Source of the DNA: an uncultured Verrucomicrobia subdivision 3 bacterium
GTDB taxonomy: Bacteria; Verrucomicrobiota; Verrucomicrobiia; Limisphaerales; UBA11358
Direction: 5' to 3'
DNA length: 46,923 nt
NCBI GenBank assembly: GCA_903833055.1
Contig: CAILDU010000021.1
Coordinates: 1-46,923 of the forward strand
Below the pieces are notes generated by a model. It had not been told where the DNA came from. It searched no databases and was given only the letters and a program-made list of their open reading frames with translations. The position numbers and the translations under genes are program-made. Below are positions 30,078 to 39,786 of the stretch, piece by piece (positions within the stretch are counted from its first letter, which is position 1; each line of letters begins with the position of its first letter).

Positions 30078-33000
30078 ATGGACGATAAGGCAAAACATGC
30101 CGGTGTTCAAAGTTGGGGCGATGGAAGTCGCTTGGTGGTGGCAGCGTTGATTCCATTGGTCGCGTTAGCGGTGCAATGGATTTTCTGGGCGGACATTCAG
30201 CCGTATGTCTGGTTTCTCTTTTTTCCGGCAGTCTTCTTCAGTTCGTGGGTCGGCGGGTTGCGGGGCGGGTTGCTGGCCACGGCGCAATCTACTTTATTGG
30301 TCTGGTATTGCTTTATTCCCCCGCGCTTTACCTTTGCCTTGGAACGACCGATGGTGCTGGTTTCCGTCGTGGTCTTTGTGGGGATGGGAATTCTTTTCAG
30401 CGTGTTCCATGAGCGGTTGCGGAAGGCGAAACAATTGACTCTGGCCGAGGAGTCGTTGCGGGCGAGTGAACAGCGTTTGCGATTCGTGACGGAAAATGCG
30501 CACGTCGGTTTGGTAGTGGTTAATCGCGAGCATTGTTACAGCTACGCCAACGCGGCGTATTGCCAAGTGCTTGGTTTGAAGACGACCGACATCATCGGGC
30601 TGCGGGTGGCGGAAGTATTGGGTGAGTTGTATGAACAGCAGGTCAAACCGCGTTTGGACCGCGCTTTTGGCGGCGAACGGGTGACCTTTGAATTGCTCAA
30701 GCCGTTGAACGGGGTGAACCGCTTTTACGCCGTCACCTACGAACCGCACAATGTGGTGGGCGGTCAATCGGAGACGGTGGTCGTGGTCATCTTTGACATC
30801 ACCGAGCGTAAGCAGGTGGAAGCCAGTGTTGCCGAAGCCGCGCGCCTGGCGCAATCCACGATTGATGCTTTGACGGCGCACATCTGTCTGTTGGATGAAA
30901 CCGGAAAGATTTTGGCGACCAATGAAGCGTGGCGGCGGTTTGCGCGAGAAAATCGGCCCGCCAATCTGCTGGCGGCTACGCGCGACGATAATTATTTGCA
31001 GGTCTGCGATGCGGTGGTTGGCCCCGAAGCCGCCGCGGCCGCCGCCTTTGCGGTCGGCATCCGCGCGTTGATGGCCGGCACGGCGGCGGAGTTCGCAATG
31101 GAATATCCGTGTCATTCGCCCACGGAACAGCGCTGGTTTATCGGTCGCGTAACGCGTTTTGCGGGCAGTGGTCCTTTGCGCGTGGTGGTGGCGCATGAAA
31201 ACATCACCGTGCGCAAGCGGACGGAAGCCGCCGCGCTACGATTGGCGGCGATTGTGGGATTTTCCGACGACGCCATCATTGGCAAAAATCTGGCCGGCGT
31301 CGTCACGAGCTGGAACTCGGGAGCAGAAAAAGTTTTTGGTTTTACGGCGGACGAAATGGTGGGTGGTTCGATCGCGCGGCTCATCCCGCCGGACCGGCAG
31401 GGTGAAGAGGAAATGATTTTGTCGCGCATGAAGCGCGGCGAAAGCGTGCAGCATTTCGAGACGGTGCGGCTGAAAAAGAACGGCGGGTTGATTGATGTTT
31501 CTGTCACGGTGTCACCCATCAAGGATAACGCTGGCGCAATCATCGGCGCGTCCAAGGTGGCGCGCGACATCACGGCGCGCAAACAGACGGAGGCAGCGCT
31601 GCGTAAGAGTGAGGCGCAATTAAACTTTGCGCTGCAAACGAGCGGGATTGGAGCGTGGGATTTGAATCTGACGGATCACACCGCCAACCGCACGTTGATT
31701 CATGAACAGATATTTGGGTATGAGAAATTGCAGAGCCAGTGGAGTTACGAAAAGTTCCTGGAACATGTCTTGCCGGAAGATCGGGCGGAAGTTGACCGTC
31801 GTTTTCAAGTGGCGCAGAAAACTCAGTCTGACTGGAAATTCGAGTGCCGCATCCGTCGCGCCGATGGTGAAGTGCGCTGGATTTTTGCCGCCAGCGGTCA
31901 TCATAAAGATGCGCAGGGCAAATCCGTGCGGCTATCCGGTATCGTGCAGGACATCACCGAACGTCATAACGCCGAGGCAAAGTTGCGGGAAAGCGAAGAA
32001 AAATTTTCCCGCTTGTTTGATTCCAACCCGGCGGCCACCTCGGTGACCACCATTAAAGATGGCCGTTACCTCAATGTGAACGTGGCTTGGTTGAAGAAGT
32101 TTCAATGGACGCGGGATGAGGTGATTGGGCATACCGTTCACGAGTTGGGCATCTGGCCGGATCTGGCCAAGCGGGAAGCTTTGTTTGCCAAACTGAAGGA
32201 ACAGGGTTGGGTGCAAAATTATGAGATCCAACTGCGCACCAAGTCGGGTCAGCTGAAACAATTTATTTGGTCGGGTGTGCGCCTGACTTTGAACGGAGAA
32301 GAATGTCTGTTGGGAACGGCGATGGACATCACCAAGCAAAAGGCGGCCATGGCGGCCTTGCAGGAATCACAGTTGCTATATTATTCGCTGGTGACGCAGT
32401 TGCCCATCGGGATTTTCCAGAAAGACGAGGCAGGGCGCTACGTTTATGTGAATCCGGCCTTTTGCAAAATCAAGGGCATTGACTCGGAGAATTTTGTCGG
32501 GCGAACGCCGAAGGAGGTGGATGCGGACGAATCAGCTCTACCGGAAGCCGATGGGACAGCCAGCAAATATGCGGCGGATGGCGAAGATCATCACCGGCAA
32601 ATTATGCAGGCTGGCAAGGCCTTTGAGGTGGATGAAGAATACACGCTCGTGGATGGACGAAAGCAGTTTGTGCATGTCATGAAATTGCCGGTGCTTGGTG
32701 CCGGTGGCAAAGTTGTCGGCTCGCAAGGAATCATGTTGGACATCACCGAACGCATGCTGGCGGACGATCAATTGCGGCAGAGCGAAGAACGTTACAAAGG
32801 TTTGTTTGAACGTTCGCTGGATTGCGTGTTTCTCTCGGACTTCGAAGGAAGATTTTTGGACGCGAATCCGGCGGCACTGAATCTACTGGGTTACGAACCC
32901 AAGGACATTGCCTCACTGACATTTGCTTCACTTATAACACCGGATCAGTTTCCACTGGCTCTGCAGGCGACGGAGGAAATTCGCACCACCGGTTTTCAGA

Positions 33001-34661
33001 AAACTCCCACCGAGTTTCGGCTACGCCGAAAGGACGGACGGCAGGTATTGGTCGAGACCCAGTCTTCGCTGATTTATCGTGATGGTAAACCGTTCGCCAT
33101 TCAGGGCATCGCCCGCAACATCACCGCGCGGCGGCAGGCCGAGGAATCTTTGGCGCGGCTGGCAACGGCAGTGGAGCAATCCGCCGAGACCATTGTCATC
33201 ACTGATACGAAGGGGATTATTTTGTATGCTAATCCAGCCTTTGAAAAAACTTCCGGCTACACGCGGGCGGAGGCGTTGGGCCGGAGCACGCGGCTGCTGA
33301 AAAGCGGCAAACAGGACGATGAATTTTACCGCCGCATGTGGAGCGTGCTGGAGGTAGGTGAAATTTGGAGCGGACATTTCATCAACCGGCACAAGTCGGG
33401 AACTTATTACGAGGAGGAGGCCACCATTTCGCCGGTGCGGGACACGGCGGGCAAGATGGTTAATTACGTTGCGGTCAAACGCGACCTGACGCGCGAGATG
33501 CAACTCGAAGCGCAATTCCGTCAGTCGCAAAAAATGGAAGCCATCGGACAGTTGGCTGGTGGTGTGGCCCACGATTTCAATAACATTCTCGCGGTCATTC
33601 AACTGCAAGCCGGCTTGCTTAAGACGGAGCCAAACCTTACCGAAAAACATTTGGAATATGCCGCCGATATTGAAAAGGCTGCCCAGCGCGCCGCCGATCT
33701 CACGCGCCAACTGCTCCTCTTCAGTCGCAAACAAGCGATGCTGCTGCGGGATATTGACCTGAATGAAACCATTACCAGCATCGCCAAAATGTTGCAGCGG
33801 GTGCTGCGCGAAAACATCCAAATGCATTTCAAGCTGGCTTCCCAGTCATTGATGATTCATGCCGACGCCAGCATGATGGATCAGGTGCTAATGAACCTGA
33901 CGGTGAACGCGCGCGACGCGATGCCGGATGGTGGTGAACTCCACATCGAAACTTCCTTCCGGGAATTTGATGAGGCGACGGCCGCGTTGACGCCGCCCGC
34001 CCGAGCCGGTGGCTTTGCCTGCGTCACCGTGACCGACGCCGGTTGCGGCATCGCGCCGGAAAATATGCCGCGAATTTTCGAGCCGTTTTTTACCACCAAA
34101 GAGATTGGCAAAGGCACTGGCCTTGGGTTGGCGACGGTGTTTGGCATCGTTCAGCAGCATCAAGGTTGGATTGAAGTCAGCAGTGAACCGGGCAAGGGAA
34201 CGACGTTCCGGATTTATTTGCCGCTCCTGAAAAGTCCAACCCACAAACCCGCCGAATGGTCATCCCTCACGCCAACTTACGGCGGCAACGAAGCAACTAT
34301 TTTGCTGGTGGAAGATGATTCACTCCTGCGCGCGTCAACGCGCATTACATTGCAACGACTCGGCTATCGCGTATTGGAGGCGGCGGACGGCGCGGCAGCG
34401 GTAGCCATCTGGAAATCAAAACGCAATGAAATCTGGCTGCTATTAACCGATCTGGTAATGCCGGGCGGTCTGAACGGGAAAACCTTGGCGGAACAGCTCC
34501 GGCGGGACGAACCAAAATTAAAAGTTATCTACGTCAGCGGTTACAGTGCGGATATTGCCAGTAAAGATTTTCAACTGGAGGAAGGCGTCAACTTTCTCGC
34601 CAAGCCGTTCGAAATTGGCAAGCTCGCCCAGATTGTTGGAAAATGTTTGGATCAAGTTTAG
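30078..34661 (+). CDS. Giant multi-PAS membrane hybrid histidine kinase
   Basis: A 1527-residue hybrid kinase, starting at ATG 30078 ([14 protein letters not shown]). The frame is open upstream to 29988. The N-terminus has four hydrophobic helices resembling the DUF4118/KdpD membrane domain (about 18-115). Eight PAS-like modules follow in tandem; recognisable starts are [85 protein letters not shown] and [19 protein letters not shown]. The phospho-acceptor is His1165 ([11 protein letters not shown]). The ATPase has DAGCG and [13 protein letters not shown]. The receiver domain carries Asp1458 ([11 protein letters not shown]). Signals sensed are unknown; no partner regulator is adjacent. Confidence 0.93.
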   Translation: MDDKAKHAGVQSWGDGSRLVVAALIPLVALAVQWIFWADIQPYVWFLFFPAVFFSSWVGGLRGGLLATAQSTLLVWYCFIPPRFTFALERPMVLVSVVVFVGMGILFSVFHERLRKAKQLTLAEESLRASEQRLRFVTENAHVGLVVVNREHCYSYANAAYCQVLGLKTTDIIGLRVAEVLGELYEQQVKPRLDRAFGGERVTFELLKPLNGVNRFYAVTYEPHNVVGGQSETVVVVIFDITERKQVEASVAEAARLAQSTIDALTAHICLLDETGKILATNEAWRRFARENRPANLLAATRDDNYLQVCDAVVGPEAAAAAAFAVGIRALMAGTAAEFAMEYPCHSPTEQRWFIGRVTRFAGSGPLRVVVAHENITVRKRTEAAALRLAAIVGFSDDAIIGKNLAGVVTSWNSGAEKVFGFTADEMVGGSIARLIPPDRQGEEEMILSRMKRGESVQHFETVRLKKNGGLIDVSVTVSPIKDNAGAIIGASKVARDITARKQTEAALRKSEAQLNFALQTSGIGAWDLNLTDHTANRTLIHEQIFGYEKLQSQWSYEKFLEHVLPEDRAEVDRRFQVAQKTQSDWKFECRIRRADGEVRWIFAASGHHKDAQGKSVRLSGIVQDITERHNAEAKLRESEEKFSRLFDSNPAATSVTTIKDGRYLNVNVAWLKKFQWTRDEVIGHTVHELGIWPDLAKREALFAKLKEQGWVQNYEIQLRTKSGQLKQFIWSGVRLTLNGEECLLGTAMDITKQKAAMAALQESQLLYYSLVTQLPIGIFQKDEAGRYVYVNPAFCKIKGIDSENFVGRTPKEVDADESALPEADGTASKYAADGEDHHRQIMQAGKAFEVDEEYTLVDGRKQFVHVMKLPVLGAGGKVVGSQGIMLDITERMLADDQLRQSEERYKGLFERSLDCVFLSDFEGRFLDANPAALNLLGYEPKDIASLTFASLITPDQFPLALQATEEIRTTGFQKTPTEFRLRRKDGRQVLVETQSSLIYRDGKPFAIQGIARNITARRQAEESLARLATAVEQSAETIVITDTKGIILYANPAFEKTSGYTRAEALGRSTRLLKSGKQDDEFYRRMWSVLEVGEIWSGHFINRHKSGTYYEEEATISPVRDTAGKMVNYVAVKRDLTREMQLEAQFRQSQKMEAIGQLAGGVAHDFNNILAVIQLQAGLLKTEPNLTEKHLEYAADIEKAAQRAADLTRQLLLFSRKQAMLLRDIDLNETITSIAKMLQRVLRENIQMHFKLASQSLMIHADASMMDQVLMNLTVNARDAMPDGGELHIETSFREFDEATAALTPPARAGGFACVTVTDAGCGIAPENMPRIFEPFFTTKEIGKGTGLGLATVFGIVQQHQGWIEVSSEPGKGTTFRIYLPLLKSPTHKPAEWSSLTPTYGGNEATILLVEDDSLLRASTRITLQRLGYRVLEAADGAAAVAIWKSKRNEIWLLLTDLVMPGGLNGKTLAEQLRRDEPKLKVIYVSGYSADIASKDFQLEEGVNFLAKPFEIGKLAQIVGKCLDQV

Positions 34662-34746
34662 TGCAGTTCTGTGGCTAAAAGAATTCTTCTGAATAATTTT
34701 ACAGTTCTGAAACCTCGGTCGTGATTCATCCGTCTCTTAAATCAAT

Positions 34747-36234
34747 ATGCTCAAGCCGCTTTCATCCGACCGATGGAATTTTTCCACGGCGGCGCATTTG
34801 CTGAACCGCGCCGGCTTCGGCGGTTCGCCAGCGGATATTCAAGCACTGTGCGACCTCGGCCCGGACAAGGCGGTGTCGCATTTGCTGGACTACGAATACA
34901 TCCACGACCCCACGACGGATCCTGATTGGGCGAAACCGAATCCCGAAGAAGTTCAACGGTTCCGCGATGGCATCCGCAATGCCACGACGCCGGAGGAAAA
35001 GAAAAAATTGCAGCAGGAGCAGCAGCAACTCATCCAGCGCCGGATGCAGGAACTGCGCGGCTGGTGGCTGCAGCGCATGGCGCGCGGGCCGCGACCGTTT
35101 CAGGAAAAAATGGTTTTATTCTGGCACGGCCACTTCGCCACGAGCGTCGAGAAGGTTCGCAATCCATATTATATGTGGCGGCAGAACGAATTATTCCGTC
35201 GCCTCGCCACCGGCAACTGGCAGCAATTGCTTACGGATGCCGGTCAAGACCCGGCGATGCTCGTCTGGCTGGATCAGGCGCAAAGCCGCAAGGATCATCC
35301 AAATGAAAATTTCGCGCGCGAGGTCATGGAACTGTTTGCGCTGGGCGAAGGTCACTACACGGAACATGACATCGCCGAGGCCGCGCGTGCGCTGACCGGC
35401 TGGTCGCTGGAGCCGCAGGAACAAAAATATATTTACCGGCCGCGCATCCATGACGACAGCGACAAAACAATTTTCGGTCAGACGGGAAATTTCGACGGCG
35501 AACAATTTATCGCGATGATTGTCGCGCAGCCGCAGTCGGCCAAATTTATTACGGCGAAAACTTGGAATTATTTTTCAGGCTCGGTTCCGTCGCCGGAATT
35601 GAGCAACGCGCTGGCGGTGAACTTTCGCGCGAATGGAAATATTTTTAAGCCGTTCCTGCGCGCGATGTTTCGCAGTGAGGAATTTTATGCGCCGGACATC
35701 GTTCGCAATCAGGTGAAAAGTCCGGTGCAATGGCTCATCAACAGCGTGCGCGTCCTCGAATGTGATTTGCCGCCGACGCTCGTGAGCTGGGGAATGTTGC
35801 GGCAGCTCGGCCAGGACATTTTTGCGCCGCCGAACGTCAAAGGCTGGGATGGCGGCGTCACTTGGATTACCACCAATTCTTTGCTCACGCGCTACAACGA
35901 CGCGCAGGCGTTGGTGGAAGGACAGTTGCCGCCGCTGACGGCGGGCGATTTTGCGCGCAAGGCCGGCGGCGGCGGTGGCGATAAAGCGATGAAGGCAATG
36001 CAGCGAATGCGACTAGGCGGCGTGAATGTAGAAAAAATTCTTACGCCCGAAGAGCGCGCGGACAAGGCCTCGATTGTCGCCGCGCTGGAACATCGTTTGT
36101 TTCAAACCTCGCTCAAGAGTGATCAGGAACAGACGCTGCGCGAATTTCTCGATTCCAAAACCAAAATGTCCAACGCGGACATCGTCACGACCGTGCGCCT
36201 GATGATGTCCACGCCGGATTATCAAGTGACGTAA
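34747..36234 (+). CDS. DUF1800 family protein
   Basis: A 495-residue DUF1800 protein. The start MLKPLSSDRWNFSTAAHLLN followed by RAGFGGSP is typical, as are FWHGHFATS, ENFAREVMELFALGEGHYTE and ARALTGWSL. The family is abundant in Planctomycetes and Verrucomicrobia and is nearly always paired with a DUF1501 gene, which here follows at 36706. The pair is thought to act in the cell envelope or periplasm, but activity is unknown. No clear signal peptide is seen. A four-helix-bundle gene bracketed by repeats lies between the two genes and its left repeat starts six bases after this stop. Confidence 0.92.
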   Translation: MLKPLSSDRWNFSTAAHLLNRAGFGGSPADIQALCDLGPDKAVSHLLDYEYIHDPTTDPDWAKPNPEEVQRFRDGIRNATTPEEKKKLQQEQQQLIQRRMQELRGWWLQRMARGPRPFQEKMVLFWHGHFATSVEKVRNPYYMWRQNELFRRLATGNWQQLLTDAGQDPAMLVWLDQAQSRKDHPNENFAREVMELFALGEGHYTEHDIAEAARALTGWSLEPQEQKYIYRPRIHDDSDKTIFGQTGNFDGEQFIAMIVAQPQSAKFITAKTWNYFSGSVPSPELSNALAVNFRANGNIFKPFLRAMFRSEEFYAPDIVRNQVKSPVQWLINSVRVLECDLPPTLVSWGMLRQLGQDIFAPPNVKGWDGGVTWITTNSLLTRYNDAQALVEGQLPPLTAGDFARKAGGGGGDKAMKAMQRMRLGGVNVEKILTPEERADKASIVAALEHRLFQTSLKSDQEQTLREFLDSKTKMSNADIVTTVRLMMSTPDYQVT

Positions 36235-36240
36235 AAAATC

Positions 36241-36268
36241 GTGATGAGTGATGAGTTATGAGTGATAA
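36241..36268 (+). repeat. ATGAGTK-type repeat, left boundary of the S23 gene cassette
   Basis: Heptamer units GTG-ATGAGTG-ATGAGTT-ATGAGTG-ATAAGC. The ATG of the S23 gene (36258) is one of the heptamer starts, so the repeat supplies the start codon and the first residues MSDK. Bases 36253-36268 are complementary to part of 36668-36699 with about one mismatch. Confidence 0.85.
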
Positions 36269-36683
36269 GCTTTCAAATCCGGGCGATGCGAGTCGGGATA
36301 AACCCACGCAAGGTTATCGCGATTTGCTTGTCTGGCAAAAGAGTATGGCTTTGGTAAAGGACATTTACAAAATCACGGCGGGTTTTCCATCGGAAGAAAA
36401 GTTTGGCCTGACGTCACAAATGCGACGGGCGGCGGTTTCGGTTCCGTCCAACATTGCCGAAGGGCAGGCGCGCAATACCACCGGCGAGTTTGTGCAATTC
36501 AACTCTTACGCGGAAGGCTCGCTGGCCGAACTGGACACGCAACTGACGCTCGCGGTTGAACTGGATTTTTTACCAGCGGAAAAAGCTGACTTGGGCTTGG
36601 ATTCAATCGCCGAATTACGACGGATGCTGAATGGCCTTCGCCGGTCAATCACTGGTCAAAGTCCCCCAGCTCGTAACTTATAA
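36258..36683 (+). CDS. Four-helix-bundle protein (S23 / 23S rRNA intervening-sequence family)
   Basis: A 141-residue protein of the S23/TIGR02436 group. The signature is YRDLLVWQKSMALVKDIYKI (residues 20-39) and LTSQMRRAAVSVPSNIAEG (51-69), followed by two further helices. Relatives are found inside intervening sequences of 23S rRNA genes and among Avd-like accessory proteins of diversity-generating retroelements. They form basic pentameric bundles that bind nucleic acid. Here the gene lies between DUF1800 and DUF1501. Its ATG lies in the left repeat and its TAA stop in the right repeat, so it looks like a mobile cassette rather than a functional partner of its neighbours. Confidence 0.88.
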   Translation: MSDKLSNPGDASRDKPTQGYRDLLVWQKSMALVKDIYKITAGFPSEEKFGLTSQMRRAAVSVPSNIAEGQARNTTGEFVQFNSYAEGSLAELDTQLTLAVELDFLPAEKADLGLDSIAELRRMLNGLRRSITGQSPPARNL

Positions 36684-36699
36684 CTTGTCACTCATAACT
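36668..36699 (-). repeat. ATGAGTK-type repeat, right boundary of the S23 gene cassette
   Basis: On the minus strand this reads AGTTATGAGTGACAAGTTAT and continues AAGTTACGAGCT, an inverted relative of 36241-36268. The TAA stop of the S23 gene (36681-36683) is within it. It ends seven bases before the DUF1501 start codon. Confidence 0.85.
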
Positions 36700-36705
36700 A
36701 ACTTT

Positions 36706-38058
36706 ATGAAAAACGAAATCACCTTGCAGACGCGGCGCGAATTTCTCCGCCGCACCGTTCTCGGCAGTTCGCTCGCGTGGACGATGCCGATGTTTCTTTC
36801 TAACACGTTCACCGCGTTGCAAGCCGAAGCCGCCGACTCCGCGATTCAAACGCCCACCGGCAAGGACGCGACGATTCTAGTCGTGTTACAAATGGCTGGC
36901 GGTAATGACGGACTCAATACCGTCGTGCCTTACGCCAATGATTTTTATCACAAGGCGCGTCCGAAAATTGGCTTGAAGGCAGATGACGTTTTGAAAATCA
37001 ATGGCGACATCGGGCTGCACGGTTCGATGAAAGGTTTCAAATCGCTTTACGATGCCGGTCAACTTTCCGTGATTCAAGGCGTCGGTTATCCGAACCCGAA
37101 TCGCTCGCATTTTCGCTCCACCGAAATCTGGCAGACCGCGAGCGACTCCAATCGCGTGGAGAAATACGGCTGGGTTGGCCGCTACTTCGACTCCGCCTGC
37201 GCGGGCGCCGACCCGACCGTGGGCGTGGTGATTGGCAACCAGTTGCCGCAATCGTTTTTTGCCGCGAAGCCGAAAGGAATTGTTTTTAACAATCCGCAAA
37301 ACTATCGCTTTATGGCGAACGGCGCGGCCACCGAGGAATCATATAAAAAATTAAATGAACTCGAAATGTCCAGTCCGCTGCCGGACGGTGGACCGAGCAT
37401 GTCGGCTGACGACAACGCCAATTCCGGCGGCAGCATCGCCATGCTGCCGGCGGGAATGCCGATGACCGGCGGACGCGCCATTGATTTTATTTCCCGCACC
37501 GCACTCGACGCGCAGCACAGTTCCGACGAAGTTCGCGCCATCGCTGCGAAGGTGCAGAACACCGCCGTTTATCCCGGCTCGCAACTTGGCGGCTCGCTCA
37601 AGATGGTCGCCAAACTCATCGGCGGCGGTTTGCCCACGCGGATTTATTACGTCTCGCAAGGCGGCTACGACACGCACACGAATCAGGTTAATTCCCAGCA
37701 GCGCTTGCTCGGCGACCTCGGCGATTCTGTGAAGGCGTTCACCGACGACATGAAAGCGCAGGGCAACATGGGTCGCGTGCTCGTGATGACCTTCAGCGAA
37801 TTTGGCCGGCGCGTTTCCGAAAATGCGAATGGGGGAACCGATCACGGAGCCGCCGCGCCCATGTTCATCATCGGCAACAAGGTGAAGGCCGGATTGCTCG
37901 GCCATTATCCGAGTCTCGCGCCGGCGGATTTATTTCAAGGCGACGTGAAATACAATGTGGACTTCCGCAGCGTCTATGCGGGCGTGCTGGAAAACTGGCT
38001 CAAGACCAAGAGCGCGCCCATCCTCGGCAAACAATTCGCGCCGCTGCCGGTGGTGTGA
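36706..38058 (+). CDS. DUF1501 family protein with twin-arginine signal
   Basis: A 450-residue DUF1501 protein. ATG 36706 gives a Tat-type leader with RREFLRRTVLGSS (residues 10-22), so it should be exported folded. Family stretches include VVLQMAGGNDGLNTVVPY, RSHFRSTEIWQTAS, YYVSQGGYDTHTNQ, MTFSEFGRRVSENANGGTDH. The metal-type residues (Asp, His) suggest relation to the alkaline phosphatase/sulfatase fold, but no activity is established. It normally follows a DUF1800 gene directly; here a 426-bp S23 gene with flanking repeats separates them. The in-frame extension to 36631 overlaps the S23 gene and is not used. Confidence 0.92.
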   Translation: MKNEITLQTRREFLRRTVLGSSLAWTMPMFLSNTFTALQAEAADSAIQTPTGKDATILVVLQMAGGNDGLNTVVPYANDFYHKARPKIGLKADDVLKINGDIGLHGSMKGFKSLYDAGQLSVIQGVGYPNPNRSHFRSTEIWQTASDSNRVEKYGWVGRYFDSACAGADPTVGVVIGNQLPQSFFAAKPKGIVFNNPQNYRFMANGAATEESYKKLNELEMSSPLPDGGPSMSADDNANSGGSIAMLPAGMPMTGGRAIDFISRTALDAQHSSDEVRAIAAKVQNTAVYPGSQLGGSLKMVAKLIGGGLPTRIYYVSQGGYDTHTNQVNSQQRLLGDLGDSVKAFTDDMKAQGNMGRVLVMTFSEFGRRVSENANGGTDHGAAAPMFIIGNKVKAGLLGHYPSLAPADLFQGDVKYNVDFRSVYAGVLENWLKTKSAPILGKQFAPLPVV

Positions 38059-38127
38059 GGCGGGGAAGTTTCTTTTACTACTAACTCATTTGTCGCACTA
38101 AAAATGTGAAACTAAACGGCATAATCA

Positions 38128-38592
38128 TCACTGACCTTTCTGCCAAAACCAGCGAACGAGCATAAAAGCCGAAAACCAAATCGCGACGCAAATAATCGCT
38201 AACCACCAATCGGAACGAATCAAGAAACTAGCTACAATCAACATCCTGACACCAAACGAAATCCAATAAAGCTCCCATGTCTTTTTAGACTTTAGATCAT
38301 AACCATCGCTGCTAAAACGGGATGCCTGATGCCACTCAACAAGGATGCCAAGTAATCCAAGACCAACACCGGATAAAACCGCAGAGACAGTCTGCCAAAA
38401 CGTCAATGGCTCACATAACCTCTTTTGAAAAGCTTCTGTTATCTGTCTTGATTCCTCGGCAAATTTTTTCTCTGTCTGCTCTTGTGCAGCTACCTGTGCG
38501 GGCGCGGTGATATCACCATAGAAAGCGTAACCACAATCACAGGTGACTGCTTGATTCAGACACTTTGTATTACACTGTGGACAGGATTTCAT
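38128..38592 (-). CDS. Membrane protein with N-terminal zinc ribbon, unknown function
   Basis: A 154-residue protein; ATG 38592 gives MKSCPQCNTKCLNQAVTCDC followed by GYAF, a four-Cys zinc ribbon (CPQC...CDCGYAF). A Gln/Glu-rich stretch (about 40-65) and two to four hydrophobic segments follow (WQTVSAVLSGVGLGLLGIL; MLIVASFLI; WWLAIICVAIWFSAFMLVRW). I do not recognise the family beyond the ribbon. The base composition is more AT-rich than the neighbouring genes, as is that of the next gene, suggesting both are recent acquisitions. Confidence 0.65.
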   Translation of the reverse strand: MKSCPQCNTKCLNQAVTCDCGYAFYGDITAPAQVAAQEQTEKKFAEESRQITEAFQKRLCEPLTFWQTVSAVLSGVGLGLLGILVEWHQASRFSSDGYDLKSKKTWELYWISFGVRMLIVASFLIRSDWWLAIICVAIWFSAFMLVRWFWQKGQ

Positions 38593-38614
38593 TTTGATGC
38601 GGCATGGTTCACTG

Positions 38615-39031
38615 TCATATAAAATTATCGAGTAATAACTTCTCCCACTCCAGCGGTAGCGGTAGTTGTGCGCCATGATAGCGATGCACATTTATTTCCA
38701 AAGGCTCACAGTCGCCGGGATAAAGAACAAACCTCCCACCAACATTAATGTGGAAAAGCCACCGAGGGCTGCGGCGAACGCCATCCTCACTGACTCCATG
38801 CGTCAGGTTTTTTGGCACTAGCAAATCTTTCAGCACCGTGAACGGAATGACCCAAAAATCTCCATCAGTGTCAGAATCTCCAATCGGAATAATCTTCAAC
38901 AACGCCTCTCCGGTCTTTCTCACCAACTTTGTCGTGCGCTTGGGATAGAGCTGATAATAATGCTGCCCGTGAGTCTCCACTGCATAGTGTGAACAATCCA
39001 AAATCTCTTTGGCTTTAGAAGCTATATTCAT
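38615..39031 (-). CDS. Hypothetical protein, unknown function
   Basis: A 138-residue soluble protein starting at ATG 39031 (MNIASKAKEILDCSHYAVET). No domain recognised. It has several aromatic and His residues (HGQHYYQLYPKRT, WLFHINVGGRFVLYPGD, VHRYHGAQLPLPLEWEKLL) and no signal peptide or membrane segment. It ends 22 bp before the zinc-ribbon gene on the same strand, so the two may form an accessory unit. The coding region has lower GC than the surrounding housekeeping genes. The 103 bp between it and def show no feature I can name. Confidence 0.6.
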   Translation of the reverse strand: MNIASKAKEILDCSHYAVETHGQHYYQLYPKRTTKLVRKTGEALLKIIPIGDSDTDGDFWVIPFTVLKDLLVPKNLTHGVSEDGVRRSPRWLFHINVGGRFVLYPGDCEPLEINVHRYHGAQLPLPLEWEKLLLDNFI

Positions 39032-39134
39032 TGGCAACGCGAATGACGCCTAACGTAGAAAGCTGAACCATGCCTTCCTCGTGACATCGGAATAGTTAGC
39101 TTCAACGGCAATTAGGTTATTCATAACGGCTGCT

Positions 39135-39704
39135 TTATTTCTTCGCCAGCAATTTCTTCGTGGCGGCTTGCAGGTCGTCCAGTTCCGGTTGCAATTCCGC
39201 CTTCGTCTTTTTATCCATGCGGTCAATGAACAGCAGGCCGTTCAAATGATCCGTCTCGTGCTGCACCGCGCGCGCCAGCAAGCCGCCGCAACGGAAGGCA
39301 ATCGGCTTGCCCTTCGCGTCCAGCGCTTTCACATCCACGGTTTCGGGGCGCGCAATCTCCGCGTAAATTTCCGGAAAGCTCAAGCAACCTTCGCTGCCTT
39401 TCACTGCGTCGCCCGCCGCCGTGACTTCGGGGTTGATGAGGACGAGCGGCATGATGCTCGCCACGTCCGCCGGTTTGCCCGCCAGCTCCAGCGTGGACGG
39501 TCGGTCGGTCACTTCGCGCACATCAATCACCGTGAGCAATTTCGCCACGCCCACTTGCTGCGCCGCGAGCCCGACGCCGTGATTCACCGCCATCGTCTCG
39601 AACATATCGGCGATGAGCTTTTTGATTTCCGGCGTGATGGCTTCAATCTTCGCGCCTTTTTGCCGCAGCACCGGCGAACCGTATTTTACAATGTCTAAAA
39701 TCAT
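39135..39704 (-). CDS. def: Peptide deformylase
   Basis: A 189-residue metalloenzyme that removes the N-formyl group from nascent proteins. ATG 39704 gives MILDIVKYGSPVLRQKG. All three motifs are intact: GVGLAAQQ (43-50), EGCLS (105-109, metal-binding Cys) and HETDH (149-153, two metal His and the catalytic Glu). The C-terminal tail is basic and helical (about 170-189), a little longer than in E. coli. It follows parB on the same strand across an 82-bp gap with a hairpin-forming repeat. No fmt gene is adjacent. Confidence 0.95.
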   Translation of the reverse strand: MILDIVKYGSPVLRQKGAKIEAITPEIKKLIADMFETMAVNHGVGLAAQQVGVAKLLTVIDVREVTDRPSTLELAGKPADVASIMPLVLINPEVTAAGDAVKGSEGCLSFPEIYAEIARPETVDVKALDAKGKPIAFRCGGLLARAVQHETDHLNGLLFIDRMDKKTKAELQPELDDLQAATKKLLAKK

Positions 39705-39720
39705 GTGATGAAAATAAATT

Positions 39721-39783
39721 AACCGCAAAGAACGCAAGGGTCGCAAAGAAAAAAACTCTGTGTTCTTTGCGCTCTTTGCGGTT
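39721..39783. repeat. CGCAAAGARC-type inverted repeat between parB and def
   Basis: A 63-bp palindrome. The left arm AACCGCAAAGAACGCAA pairs with TTGCGCTCTTTGCGGTT, one mismatch in 17, and the inner part is also partly complementary. It lies directly behind the parB stop and could end or attenuate transcription before def. It belongs to the same family as the repeat at 22529-22617. Confidence 0.8.
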
Positions 39784-39786
39784 CAA

